Origin: Dipetalonema caudispina
Taxonomy: Eukaryota; Nematoda; Chromadorea; Rhabditida; Onchocercidae
Length of the DNA stretch: 64,000 nt
Assembly: GCA_013365325.1 (NCBI GenBank)
Contig: JABVXV010000287.1
Coordinates: 1-64,000, forward strand
Direction of reading: 5' to 3'
Of the stretch, positions 53,037-64,000 are shown piece by piece. The translations under genes were made by a program, and so were the position numbers. The notes under the pieces are model-generated. The model saw only the letters and a list, made by a program, of their open reading frames with translations, had not been told where the DNA came from and ran no database searches. Every line of letters begins with the position of its first letter. Position 1 is the stretch's first letter.

Positions 53037-54431
53037 CGTAACAAAAAAAAAAAGAGAAAAAATGAATCGATTTTTCTTTTTGAAATAAAATTTGAAAAAA
53101 AAAAAAATAATTCCAAATTTTATCAATACTTATTTTTAAAACAGTATTTAAATTGAAAAATAAAACTCTATAACGGTGCTTTCTTTTCTTTCTTTTTTTC
53201 TCCTACATTGTATGAACAACTTATTTCAGTTAAATTTTCAAACAAATGAAAACAAAGAAAAAATTGCTTAAATTATTTATTTAGATTTTTTTTGAAAACA
53301 TTTAAAATTTTGCGTCAATTTTTTCAAAATATATCTTGAAAGTGCTTAATTACAGGATACGTGAGAATTAATTATTTCTAATATTTGGTATTGCTGATTT
53401 GGCTTCATAAAATTTTAAACGGAATAATTTTTTTTTTTGTTCAAATGAGTAAGTAATTGGTTCAGTATTTTGGTAATTTGATAATGTTTTTCATATAAAT
53501 GAAATAAAATTTTTTATTAAGAAATTTTTGATTTTATGAATTAAATAAATCACAACGATTTAACATTTAGCATATTCGAAAATTTGATGACATAATTGAT
53601 ATATTGATAATATATGTGATACAGTATTGGAAAAATCCCATGTTATATAATATCATATTTTGAACTGATGATTGAAATTTGAATAAATATTCTTTGTTGG
53701 TAAATTATTATCGTTGCTATTTTATTAATATCTTAGCTAACAAGCATTTTTCTGAACTTAATTCATTTATTTTTACAAGATTAAATTTTATTAGTCAAAA
53801 CAAGAAATACATCTATTTACGGTAAATAGATAAAACTAATCATTACACAAAAGAAAAGCTTCCAATGCTCATTTCTTTTTAAAATTATGGTTAGATTTTG
53901 TAAAATTTAATTCATACCTTTTGAAATAAGTAAGTATTTCATAATCGACACAATAAATTTTTAAATAAAATATTTTCATTCTCCTAACAATTATTCGCAT
54001 TCGAATTACAAATCCATTTAATTTAATTTCATTTCAATTTTTCATACTGTTCTCATTATTTTTTGGCTGGAAACTTTTATACTTTTCTTCATTTATTTAA
54101 AATAAATTATAAAGTGATGAAAAATATTTGCACATAAAAATTTTGATAAAGCATACGTATACAATTTTAGATTTTCTATGCTTTTTTTTTTTTTTTTTTT
54201 TTCAATGAATGAAACGAAAGAAAACGGTAAAAAAAAAAAAAGAAAAAAAAGGAAGAAAGAAAATAAGAGAATGAAAAATGAATGAAGGGTTTGGACAATT
54301 CCGGAAATTATATATACCATTTTATGTTTCCTTTCCGGTTAATCGGAATTTTCATACTCACAAAAATGTACACTATACGAATGAATATATGTATATTTAG
54401 TGCAATTATATGGAAACATTGCTTTTCTATT

Positions 54432-54467
<36 letters not shown>

Positions 54468-54595
54468 TTTCATTCTAAATAAATAGCTTAATTTTATACC
54501 CATTAAGAATACGAATGAAAAAGGAGGAATACTGGAGAAAGCAATTTTATTTTCATCTTTCGTTTTTTTTTTTGACTTTCCCTTCTTTTTTTTCC

Positions 54596-54597
54596 TT

Positions 54598-54634
<37 letters not shown>

Positions 54635-54640
54635 TTCTTT
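54596..54640. repeat. (CT)n microsatellite
   Basis: TTTCTCTCTCTCT run on the plus strand. The minus-strand frame across it is an Arg/Glu run. Confidence 0.9.
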
Positions 54641-54891
54641 CATTTTTCATCGTTTTTTCTTCAGTTAAGATAATTTTTGGATTATTCGTTGATTTTGATA
54701 ACCTTTTTCGCTTCCTTTTCATTATTGCTTGAAATTTTTTGCTTTTTTCTTCCCTTCCTTTTTTTTTTTAATCAAACAATTCAGTTTAGAAAAAAAAAAA
54801 AAAAAAAACAAAGTATTCTTTTAATTCTAAAATTAAATTAAGTATTACAATCCTTTAGCATTAGATATCTCTTATTGTCGTTACTATCAAT

Positions 54892-54991
54892 ACTATTATT
54901 ATTATTACTATTGTTATTATTAGTATTATTATTATTATCATTATTGTTATTATCATTGTTATTATTATCACTGTACTGTTACTACTGTTAT
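54892..54991. repeat. imperfect (TTA)n repeat
   Basis: About 100 bp of ATT/TTA units with scattered TTG, TCA and ACT variants. Confidence 0.9.
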
Positions 54992-55639
54992 TTTTTTTTA
55001 CCATATGAAAATATTATGATTAAATGAATGAATGGATAAATAATATAATAAAGCAAAAAAAAAAAAGAAAAAAAAAATGAAAGAAATGATTTAGTTTAGT
55101 AATAAAGTTGGTTGTAAAAAATTTTTCTAAAATTTTTTTTTTGTATATTTATGCTACGATAATTTTTACACTCATATTTTGACATTTTATGCTTCCTAAT
55201 AATGTTTCAAAAAATTCTAACAACAATCATTTTAATTGAAGAATAAAGAAGATAGTAAGGATCAATCGATCAATTTTGATGGATCAATAGATTGTTCTTA
55301 AAAAAAAAAAAAAAAAAACGAAGATTGAGATAGATTGGTGAAATAAAAATGAATGAAGAAAGAGAAAAAGCCAATAAACATTTTGCAAATAACATTTGTC
55401 CCTCCTTTTCCTTCCTTATACCGTCATCCATATCTCCCAATAGTCAGTCCACTCCCGTTCTTTCTAGCATATCCAATATGAAGTTGCGATTACTGTAACA
55501 ATTCTTCCTCTCTACCTCTTAAAGCAAAAAGATTGATTATTCCATACATTAATAAAAGTTCTGCTCAAAAGCTCTTACTAAAAATTGCATTGTCCTTGCA
55601 TAGCAATTACTCATATGGAAGAGAAAAAATAAAAATGAA

Positions 55640-55719
55640 AGAAAGGGAGAGAGAGAGAGAGAGACAGAGAGGTGGAGAAAGAGAGAGAAGGAAAAAAAAA
55701 AAAAAAAAAAAAAAAAAAA
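55640..55719. repeat. (GA)n followed by poly(A)
   Basis: AGAGAGAGAG run, interrupted once by ACAG and GGTGG, then about 27 A. Confidence 0.9.
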
Positions 55720-55824
55720 GAAAGGGTTTCACTTTCAATTGTATCATATCCGAGTGGCTTCCAAATATATATATAAATATATTTCTATGCTCTTTTATTT
55801 TTAAAATGATAGTCTTCAAGAATT

Positions 55825-55826
<2 letters not shown>

Positions 55827-55867
<41 letters not shown>
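55827..55867. repeat. 41-nt uninterrupted poly(T)
   Basis: The longest mononucleotide run I see in the window. Confidence 0.9.
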
Positions 55868-57259
55868 CATTCGAAATGCTATATGTTATTTTAAATTTTA
55901 TACTTATAAAAGATATTTTAATTATAATATCTAATCATGATTATCATATTGATAAACATACAAGAGTATTTATACATACACACACACACACACACATTTT
56001 GATGAATATTTAATATTGAGATAGGTTAATTACGATGTACATATTCATGATTGTTACAGCAAGAAATATGTAGTGATATAATCATATATTTATGTTGAAT
56101 AAATAATTTTAATAACTATCTGAGATGATCGATATTAAATGAGAATGTATTGGAATATGAGAGAAAATAGTTGTAAAATGAATTATGATAATTATTTGAG
56201 AGTAAATATTTATTTTGCTATTGATATGAATTTTTTTTTTTTTTTCCATTTAATATTTGTTTAAATATATTTGTTCACATAATTTTTTTCTTTTTATTTC
56301 AAATTTTTATTCCTTATGAATTGGATAATAAAAATTTGAGTGACAGAATTTTGCATCAAAGCATTTATTTGGAATGGTTTTTTAGATTTTATTTTGAACT
56401 GAGTTATATCGATTTAAAATCTAATTGAACCTCTTATTTCATTACATATTAAATGACATTATTGCATTCATTTTTCGCTTTTTTTTTTCCAGTTCAAATA
56501 TACCAAAGATATTAAATGTTAGATGAAATAAGTAATGAAAAAGTTGATATTTCATGTACTATGAATCGAATTATAAAAAAAAATTTTTTAATTTTTCAAA
56601 TGAATTTATTCATTTCTCTCGCATTTTTTTTTTTCAAAAAATTCCTCTATTCTATTTAATTCTACAATGCAATACAAAATTTCTGCTTCAAATTATGAAT
56701 AATTTCCTAATGTACTGTAATATTTCGTAAAATTTTTATCCTGAAATTCCGGCGATTAATGCAAGAGCTGATTTAAATTTACCTTAAAACTATAATTTAG
56801 TTAAATTTAATTTATTAAGTATGATTTATCCTCAACTTATTGTCATCTTTTGCTTGTCCAATTTTTGATTTTCCCATGTATTCTCAATTTCCTTTTATCC
56901 TTATTCCGCCTACTTTCTCTAAAATGTAATATGAATTAATTATGCGATATGTTCATTCTTATCGACGTTTATAAAATGTTCAATGCATAAATCAAGTATT
57001 GATGATTCATGCTGTTGTTATCCGAAACAAAATTCTTTTCCTATTAGAAATTAAGTTTTCAATTTTTGTCTATTTTGTTTGAATATTTTAATTTCGTCAA
57101 GATTTCGCCTCATTTAACAGGTTGTGTTTGAATTGGCTAATGTATAAAATTATGACAATGTTAATTTTCAAATAACAAATTTGAACATATGCGAAATTTG
57201 TCTAACAAAATTTCACGAATTAAAAAATAATTATAATATATGTGCAGTTTACTTTTTAG

Positions 57260-58109
57260 ATGAATATTGAAGAAATTTTGCCCGAATTATTTGGTGAGAA
57301 ACGTGTATACTATTGTCAACGTTGCTTGAATCATGGCTTAGAAATAAAACGTAAAAATCATAAATCAGAATGCGCTTATCGATTTTGTATATGCAATGAT
57401 TGTCAAGTAAGTAAACATTGATACAGATGAAAGAAAAAGGAAAATTAAAAAAAAAAAAAAAAAGTAAGCAGAAATACAATCAAAGTAACTTTACAAATAT
57501 TATATGTATATTTACAATCTAAAATTATTATCAATGAATTACAGTAATCACTTCACAGTATTAGCAAACAGTTTCATTATTTCGCTTTTTTTTTTTTTTT
57601 TTTTTTTTTGTATGAGATATTCTTATCATCTTGCAAATGACTGTCGAATTCTTTTTTTATTTTATTCTTTTCTCTATAATGATAAAAATATTGTGATAAT
57701 AACATGTTAATATATGATAATATGTTATTGTGAAATTATGGTAGCATAGTGTTGTAGCATGTTACGGTAGCATGCTGCTATTCCACACTTGTATAGTACT
57801 GCCAAGGAATCATAGCAGTATTACGGTAGCATGATATTATAGTAAAATAGTAAAATATTGTAGTAATATGTAATATACAATTAATTGCAGTAGCATTATT
57901 ACTAACTTCATTTATCAAATGTAATTATATATCATATTCTAATTCAGATGGTTGACAAACGACGAGAACTAAATTCACGATTGTTACAAATTGAAACTAT
58001 TTCACCGCCACCACCACCTCCGCCACCTCCACCACCATTACCGCCACCACCACCATTACCACCATCATCTTCGTCATCATTATCATCATTTTCCTCCTCC
58101 TCCTCCTCC

Positions 58110-58141
<32 letters not shown>

Positions 58142-59315
58142 GTCATCATCATCATCACTATCATCATCGTCATCATTATCATCGTTATCACAACCACCAT
58201 CAAATGGTAATGTTTTGACGACAACCGTTTCTCTTCTACCGGATATGAGCATATTTTCTCCAACACCGGAGCAAGCTATATCACCACCTGCTATGAAGGG
58301 AAAAGGTTGGCAGATGATGTTGTAGGTAATTCTATTAAAGTTTAAACTGAATCGAGTGATAGCAAAGTTTTTGAAATTTCAAATTTGGAATTTTTTTCTT
58401 CATTTATCAATTTTATCATCTGGTATTGGTACTTTTCTTCAAAAGTGTATAATTAATTCATTTCTAGAAAGGCGACCTAATTGTCAACGTTGTGCGCAAC
58501 ATTCGGTGTTAGCTCGATTAAAGGGACATAAGCGTTGTTGTCCATTTCGAGATTGTCCATGCGCTAAGTGCCAAGTTGTTCAAGAACGGCAAAAGCTTAT
58601 GGCCGATCAGGTTCCACTTTTTTTTCTAAAATTCCATTACACTTTTTTCTATCTGTGAAATTGTTAAATTAGATGAAATATATTTTTCAGATAAAATTAA
58701 GAAGGCGACAAAAGAAACAAAAAAATTTGGATGCATTAAGTGATAGTGATAATTTGCGAAGCAATATAAGTAATTCTTTCAAAGTTTTTCTTTTTTTTTT
58801 TTTTAAATTTAACATGTATTTTAAAACATGCGAAAAACGTTCAAGAGTTACAAAAATTATGTATGTCAAGTTGATCTAATTTTCTCTGTGTAAATTCAAA
58901 TATTTCATTTGATATTATGTATTATTTTCATGAAGTTGTAAAAAAATCTACAAAAATATTAAAAAGTATTAAATGCATAAAAATTTAGAAGGAAACAAAA
59001 AAAAAAAAAAAAATTCAAAGTTCCAAAAATATCGTAACATTTCCATGTTTTCCATCATTTATAGGCTTTTCCGAGCAGCAGGGTACATTATTCAGTGGTT
59101 GCTTGAAATGTGCCCAGCAAGCATTGGCCTATCAGCAAATTTTAACATTTATCGATCCAACTGCAACTCTTCAACCATCAACATTTTCAGCTATTCTTGC
59201 AGCTTGTCCACATAACAATCATAATAATAACAATAATAATCATAGTGACTGTAGTAATAATAATAATAATAATAATAACAATAATAGTAATAATAGCAAT
59301 GGTAATCATAATTAA
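57260..59315 (+). CDS. mab-3: two-DM-domain transcription factor, probable MAB-3 orthologue, 5 exons
   Basis: Exons: 57260-57406, 57948-58305, 58468-58610, 58691-58769, 59065-59315; 978 nt, 325 aa, all in phase. DM domains are intertwined zinc modules that bind the DNA minor groove; they direct male development in animals. DM1 (residues 17-62) has YYCQRCLNHG, the ligands Cys19, Cys22, His25, His34, Cys38, Cys43, Cys45 and Cys48, and VDKRRELNSRL after the intron. DM2 (about 172-230) has NCQRCAQHSV, LKGHKRCCPFRDCPCAKC, VVQERQKLMADQIKLRRRQ. Two DM domains and the MA-QIKLRR ending are the layout of C. elegans MAB-3 (DMD-3 also has two, so that is the alternative). DM1 has Lys-Asn-His-Lys where Lys-Gly-His-Lys is usual. 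The linker (about 68-165) has long Pro and Ser runs; the C-terminus is an Asn/His tail. TTTTTAG precedes the ATG directly. Confidence 0.92.
57407..57947 (+). other. intron 1 of the DM gene with a degenerate GTAGCAT repeat
   Basis: The 541-bp intron contains, at about 57740-57870, repeated GTAGCATG/ACGGTAGCATG words. It separates the zinc module of DM1 from its recognition tail. Confidence 0.7.
58003..58196 (+). repeat. coding (CCA/CCG)n then (TCA/TCC)n microsatellite
   Basis: About 195 bp of triplet repeat inside exon 2 of the DM gene, translated as a Pro run and then a Ser run. The repeat leaves other frames open as well: His-rich on the plus strand, Asp/Glu-rich and Met/Val-rich on the minus strand. 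Confidence 0.95.
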
Positions 59316-60943
59316 TATAATACATAATAATTGTGATGAAATTATGGTCAACAAAAAATATATATATATTTCTTTTTTGAAATCTTCCCAAAATATATAT
59401 ATATATATATGTATGTATTTCTAGTTCCAAAGTTTTTCTTTTTTAATTCAGCAATTATCTGCTAAAAAATTTGGCATTTGACAAAAAAAAAAAAAAAAAA
59501 AAAAAAAAAACTTCTCTCAAACTCTATAATATAAAGCATTTTAATATATTAATTATGCATAACATTACAATCATCAATACAAATTAATGCTATCACGAAT
59601 ACCCCTCGATGATTTTAAAATAATAGGTCATATTTAAATTAGAAGATATTAATATGCTAAAGGGTATTCAGTTGAAATATTAGTCCTGTAATATTGCGCT
59701 TTAAGTTATATGAATTGGCTTAAATTAAATTGAAGATAATTTTAGGATAATGGATTACACTAAATTAGTGATAATTTTAGAACGATATGTTAAAATTGAA
59801 CTAATGATAGAATTATAATAATAGATTAAAGTTAAACCAATGATAACTTCACAATAACATTTTTTGACTCAAATATGCAAGTAAAAGAAAAAAGCAATAT
59901 TTTTTTCTCAAAATTATGATGTATCAAAATTTAACAATTCGAGAAGAAAACTTTTTTGAATAATTTCAAAACAAAGATTTTTTGAAATTTAACCGAAAAT
60001 AATTTTAGCTTTTTTGGTATACAAATTTAGATTATCGAAAATCCGAAAAGAGGAAAGGAAATTTCGATTTAGTTTAATGTAGGCGGAAAATTAAGATGAA
60101 TTTTTAATTTACTTGCATTATACAATTACTTTTAAACGTTCAATCGTTTTAATAGCATTGACATTCATGTTGTATGCCAAAAGTATTGTAATCGATCAAT
60201 GTTTTTTTTTTTCTTTTTTTTAAAAAAAATGTTTTAATTCTTTTATTTTATTATTATAAAATTTCGAAGACGAAAAAGATGAAGAAAAAATAGTGAAACA
60301 TTGAATCGTTTTCAATTAATAACGTTTTATAGTTTTGTACATAAGAAATATTTGAAAGTATTATCGTAACTATTATTTTTCGATATCTTTGTTAATTTTG
60401 CTGAAATTTCTTCTTTTGTTTCATATTGTAATAGTGAAATTATTTCCATCAATTGATCAGTTCTTTTTTCAGCTTAAATATTTATCTGAAATTTTTATTT
60501 TTTTCGATTAAGATTAATTTTGATCTTTTACAATTTTCGTGTGCTTTGTATAAATTTTATGTGCAACAATTTCAAGATATACATTTTTTTTTTCCCCATA
60601 TTTAAATTCAGTTTAAAAAAGTTTTTCTCCTGCATTTAAATTTAGTGTAGGAAAATAGAAGAAATGGAATTTTTTTTTTTTTCATTTTAAAAATGTTATA
60701 GTATTCTATTCTTATTTGATATGTTGAGGATTAACTAAATTAACCTGATCAGGATTTTAATAATTCGGAAAAAAAGAAGAAAGTTTTTTAGTGTTAATGC
60801 ATCAAATTGTTTATTCCATTTCAATTTATCAGAAAGTAAACTACGGATGTTTTTTTTTTTTTTTTTTTTAATGAATATATATCATACATATTGTCCCTGT
60901 TCCATAGTTCTTTCGGTTTTAATCTTTTTGTTGTAATTTATTT

Positions 60944-60974
60944 TATTCCATTCTATTCTATTCTATTCTATTTT
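60944..60974. repeat. (TTCTA)n pentanucleotide repeat
   Basis: TTCTATTCTATTCTA run; a shorter complementary AGAATAGAATAGAAT run lies about 400 bp to the right near 61368-61385. Confidence 0.85.
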
Positions 60975-61529
60975 TCATTTTCATGAACAAATTTTATTTC
61001 ATACCGAATAACTGTAAAAAAAAAAGTAATACATTGATAGGAAAATAGAAAGAGAAAAAAAGAAATTAAACTTTAATTATTAAATACATTTGTCTGTTGT
61101 TTGAATTTTTCACACTAAGTAGATCCAATAATAGTTCAATTACTTTCGAAAATTTTACACTAAATAGAATATGTTTGAATTATTTGCAAATTTTTTCAGT
61201 ACATGTAATAATTTATTACATTCTTATATCACGAATGGATCAGTATACTGGATTAAAAAGAATAGGAATAGGAAACGAAATATGAAATTTAATAAGTTTG
61301 TTAAATATATACCATTCATTTCTTTCGGCAAATTTTACGAAATACGATAATAATGAAATAATATGAAAGAATAGAATAGAATAAAATGGAATATCAGTAG
61401 TAGTTATTGATAAATAATTGTTTATTTTAATGATGGCCATTCCATTCCATTTCTTTGCTTTTAATTACTTTTTAATTACAATCACTTCAATTGTATTGCA
61501 ATTATTTACAACAAAAATTTCAATATTTA

Positions 61530-61567
61530 AACAAAAAAAAAACAAAAACAAAAACAAAAACAAAAAC
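61530..61567. repeat. (AAAAAC)n repeat
   Basis: Five or so AAAAAC units after a run of A. Confidence 0.85.
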
Positions 61568-61811
61568 TTCGTTGCCATTCCTTTCTTGTCTTTTTCTTTT
61601 TATTTTTTTGTGTTTATAATTTGAAATCATATCTGTAAAAATTTACATATATTTTATATTTTATTCGTTTTAGTAGAAATAAAATAAATTTCAACTTATA
61701 CCATGCCAATCATATGGTTTCAAAAACGATAATTTCTCATTACATTTCGTTCTTGCACTTTTTTTTTCACTTTTTTTTTTTTTTTTTTTTTTTTTTAAGA
61801 AACGAAAAGAA

Positions 61812-61839
61812 TGAGAGAGAGAGAGAGAGAGAGAGAGAG
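61812..61839. repeat. (GA)n microsatellite
   Basis: A perfect GAGAGA run preceded by about 27 T and an ATG-containing spacer. Arg/Glu frames across it are artefacts. Confidence 0.9.
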
Positions 61840-64000
61840 GAATTGTATATATTAAAAAAAGTGGCTTTATTGAAAAGCTGCCACTTTTTTTTTTAAATTT
61901 TTTTCGGTTAAAAAACATTTTTTGATTGGATGAAATGTGTGAAAAAGGACGCTTTTGATGAAAAGTATAAAGCCGATATCCGACAATTTTTTTTATTACT
62001 TACAGTAGTCCATATATATATACATATATTCGATCAACATTCGTGAAAAATAGTCTTTTGATTGTTTAAAGCAAAAGAAACGAATAAATGGGAACTAAAA
62101 TTATCATTAGAATATAAAAAATGAAAAAAAAAAAAAAAACAAAGTGAAAGAAAGATGTCGAGGTTTTAAGTACATGAGTATTTAAGTTCCGAACTTATTA
62201 ATGCATCAAGTCATAAAGTTTAGAGTATATTATTACATTAGTAATTTTTTGAAAAAAAAAAATAAATAAATAATATAAGCAAATAATTGAGGGAATAAAA
62301 TGAAAAAATTATAAAATGTAAAATCTGAATAAATAGGGAAAAGATGAATAAAAGAGAAAGAAATGCAAATTATATATTTTGGGTAATGAAATTACAATTG
62401 GACATTGCAATTTATACTTTTATCTTTTCATTTCTCAGATTAATTTATTGTTTTTCTCCATCCTATTATTTTTTATATTCATTTATTTATTTTATATAAA
62501 ACAATCAATGAATGCAAATTTTTGCTAATAATAACTCTGTTTTTTTTGCTTTCAATATTTTTTTAAATTTTAGAAAGAACTTAAAAAAATAGAATTCGAA
62601 AAAAAAAGCAAAATAAAATAAGAAATAAAAATAAAGGCAAAGTGAGTAAATAGAAATATTAAAAGGAAAAATTATGAAAAAAAAAAAAAAAAATGATGGA
62701 GTTAAAATTTTAGAACAAATTTTTTAAACAAGTACACAGTAGATTATTATGATTTAAATCTTTACATTTTGTATTTCAATTTTTCCTCTATTAATTATAG
62801 AAATTACGGAGAAAATATTATTCATTCAATGTTACAAATAAGATGAGAAAAGATTAATGTATTAAAATCTGGCACAAAAAAAAAAAAAAAAAAAAATCAA
62901 ATTATCAATATTATTCGGACAACAAAAAAATTAATGAAATTTAAGTTTTGACCTAACAAGATTTAGCAATACATAACTTTTAATATTATCATTTAATAAT
63001 CGTTAAGGTATATTTTTGAGAAATCACTCCTACATATCATTCGCATCAAAAACAAAATTTTGAAAGGGAAAAATTTAAATTTTAAAACTGTTAAATGAGT
63101 CATTTTCGACTCCTTTTCGTTGTCTTTCAATTTATTTCGTAAAAATTAAAACTATATTTAAACAATTTTAAAAACATAAGCACTATTTACTAACATTCAC
63201 TTCTCACATATAAATATTGCGTTTTGTGTTTGATAATTATAAAAGAGTGAAAATGTAAGCTTATCATAAATTCGTTTAATTAATTCAATACTTATTTCAT
63301 TTCAACAATTAGGATTATTTCATGAAAAGATCATTTGATTAAAATTATTTCATACTGCTACAAAAATATAAATTGTTTTCGGATTCTTATAAAATTCATA
63401 ATGTAACTATTTTAAAAAATATGCAAATTTTCTTATTATCCAAATTTTTTTTTTTTTTTTTTTTATATATTTCAATTCTAATATGAAATATCACAATAGA
63501 ATATTTGAATATGGAAAAAGCAGAAAAAAATCTCGGGACTATCTTACTATCATAATTTGATAAGTATAGGAATGGGGCAGAATAGTGTAAAAGGGAAATA
63601 TTTTTTAATATTCAAATTTTAATAGAAAAAAAAAAAAAACAAAATTTATTTTAAATTTATTGTTAAACAAAAAAAAAAAAAACACTTTTGTTTTTTCTTT
63701 TGAAATCAAAAACACGAAGAAAATTTCTCTTTAATAATTAAGTAAAATTATGTGAAAAATTTTATTCAATGACTCTTTTTTTTTTCTAAATCTTTTAAAA
63801 TTTTCTTAATCTTTTTAATTTTTCTTTTTCCCAATGATTACGCTAAAATTATTTGTCATATTTTTTTGTAAATATAACTGAAAAAAGAAAATCTGTTTGT
63901 TACACGTTGCACGTTACACGTTATACGTGACTAAAATAGTAAAATAAACTAAATACTGCATGAAAGTACCTATGATGAAATGAATGTAATGTTATTTTAT

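Larger units (their letters stand above)
38924..57259. other. 18.3-kb gene desert between divergent SEC14-like and DM-domain genes
   Basis: I find no exon with coding composition plus splice sites in this interval. It is AT-rich with scores of poly(A/T) tracts, several microsatellites, duplicated segments and short dyads listed separately. Open frames here are Phe/Ser/Lys/Ile runs from repeats. Because both neighbours start at its edges, their promoters and distal control elements are likely inside it. Confidence 0.6.
59316..64000. other. AT-rich non-coding DNA downstream of the DM gene
   Basis: No exon is supported. The region has many poly(A/T) runs, a TTCTA repeat (60944-60974), an AAAAC repeat (61530-61567) and a GA repeat (61812-61839). 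No AATAAA lies close after the DM gene stop, so its 3' end is not defined. Confidence 0.6.

Noticed and set aside
54339..54722. 127-codon Lys/Arg/Glu-rich minus-strand frame
   Set aside because: It spans a CT microsatellite and poly(T) runs read as Arg-Glu and Lys; no conserved motif or splice structure.
55533..55934. 133-codon plus-strand frame
   Set aside because: It consists of GA repeat, poly(A) and poly(T) translated as Arg/Glu, Lys and Phe runs.
57944..58266. Asp/Glu-rich and Met/Val-rich minus-strand frames and a His-rich plus-strand frame
   Set aside because: Other-frame readings of the coding microsatellite in exon 2 of the DM gene; only the Pro/Ser frame joins both DM domains in phase.

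Overview
This is nuclear DNA from an AT-rich invertebrate, most likely a nematode, and probably a clade III (spirurid/filarial-type) worm. The genes are split into many small exons with GT..AG introns, mostly ending in nematode-like TTTCAG, TTTTAG or TTACAG acceptors. Non-coding DNA is saturated with poly(A)/poly(T) tracts and microsatellites. One gene encodes a two-DM-domain protein that resembles nematode MAB-3. The species call is an inference. I see no prokaryotic, viral, tRNA, rRNA or CRISPR content.

Layout. (1) 0.7-3.1 kb, minus strand: 3' part of an unrecognised single-pass membrane protein gene; its 5' end is unresolved and it may run off the left edge. (2) 4.0-5.7 kb: several minus-strand coding-like fragments, including a 45-codon membrane micro-ORF and a block interrupted by an in-frame TGA. 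(3) 6.3-13.0 kb, minus: a complete 18-exon PACS (phosphofurin acidic cluster sorting protein) gene, 819 codons. (4) 13.0-20.2 kb: non-coding, with a 57-bp minisatellite at about 18.8-19.2 kb. (5) 20.2-26.6 kb, plus: a complete 14-exon ATG9 gene, 823 codons, with a near-perfect 50-bp intronic hairpin. (6) 28.8-33.6 kb, plus: a 10-exon RRP36 (small-subunit processome) gene. (7) 34.9-38.9 kb, minus: a 7-exon CRAL-TRIO plus GOLD (SEC14-like) gene, 401 codons. (8) 38.9-57.3 kb: an 18-kb gene desert with repeats, dyads and a G-rich islet. (9) 57.3-59.3 kb, plus: a 5-exon gene with two DM domains, the probable mab-3 orthologue, with a very repetitive linker. (10) 59.3-64 kb: non-coding AT-rich DNA.

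The genes do not form one pathway. PACS, ATG9 and the SEC14-like protein all act in membrane traffic or lipid handling: PACS sorts cargo with acidic clusters, ATG9 is the autophagy scramblase and carries a possible adaptor-binding tyrosine motif, and CRAL-TRIO/GOLD proteins bind lipids. RRP36 is a nucleolar housekeeping factor. The DM protein is a predicted sexual-differentiation transcription factor. Exon joins were checked by codon phase by eye; all joins listed for PACS, ATG9, RRP36, the SEC14-like gene and the DM gene keep frame.
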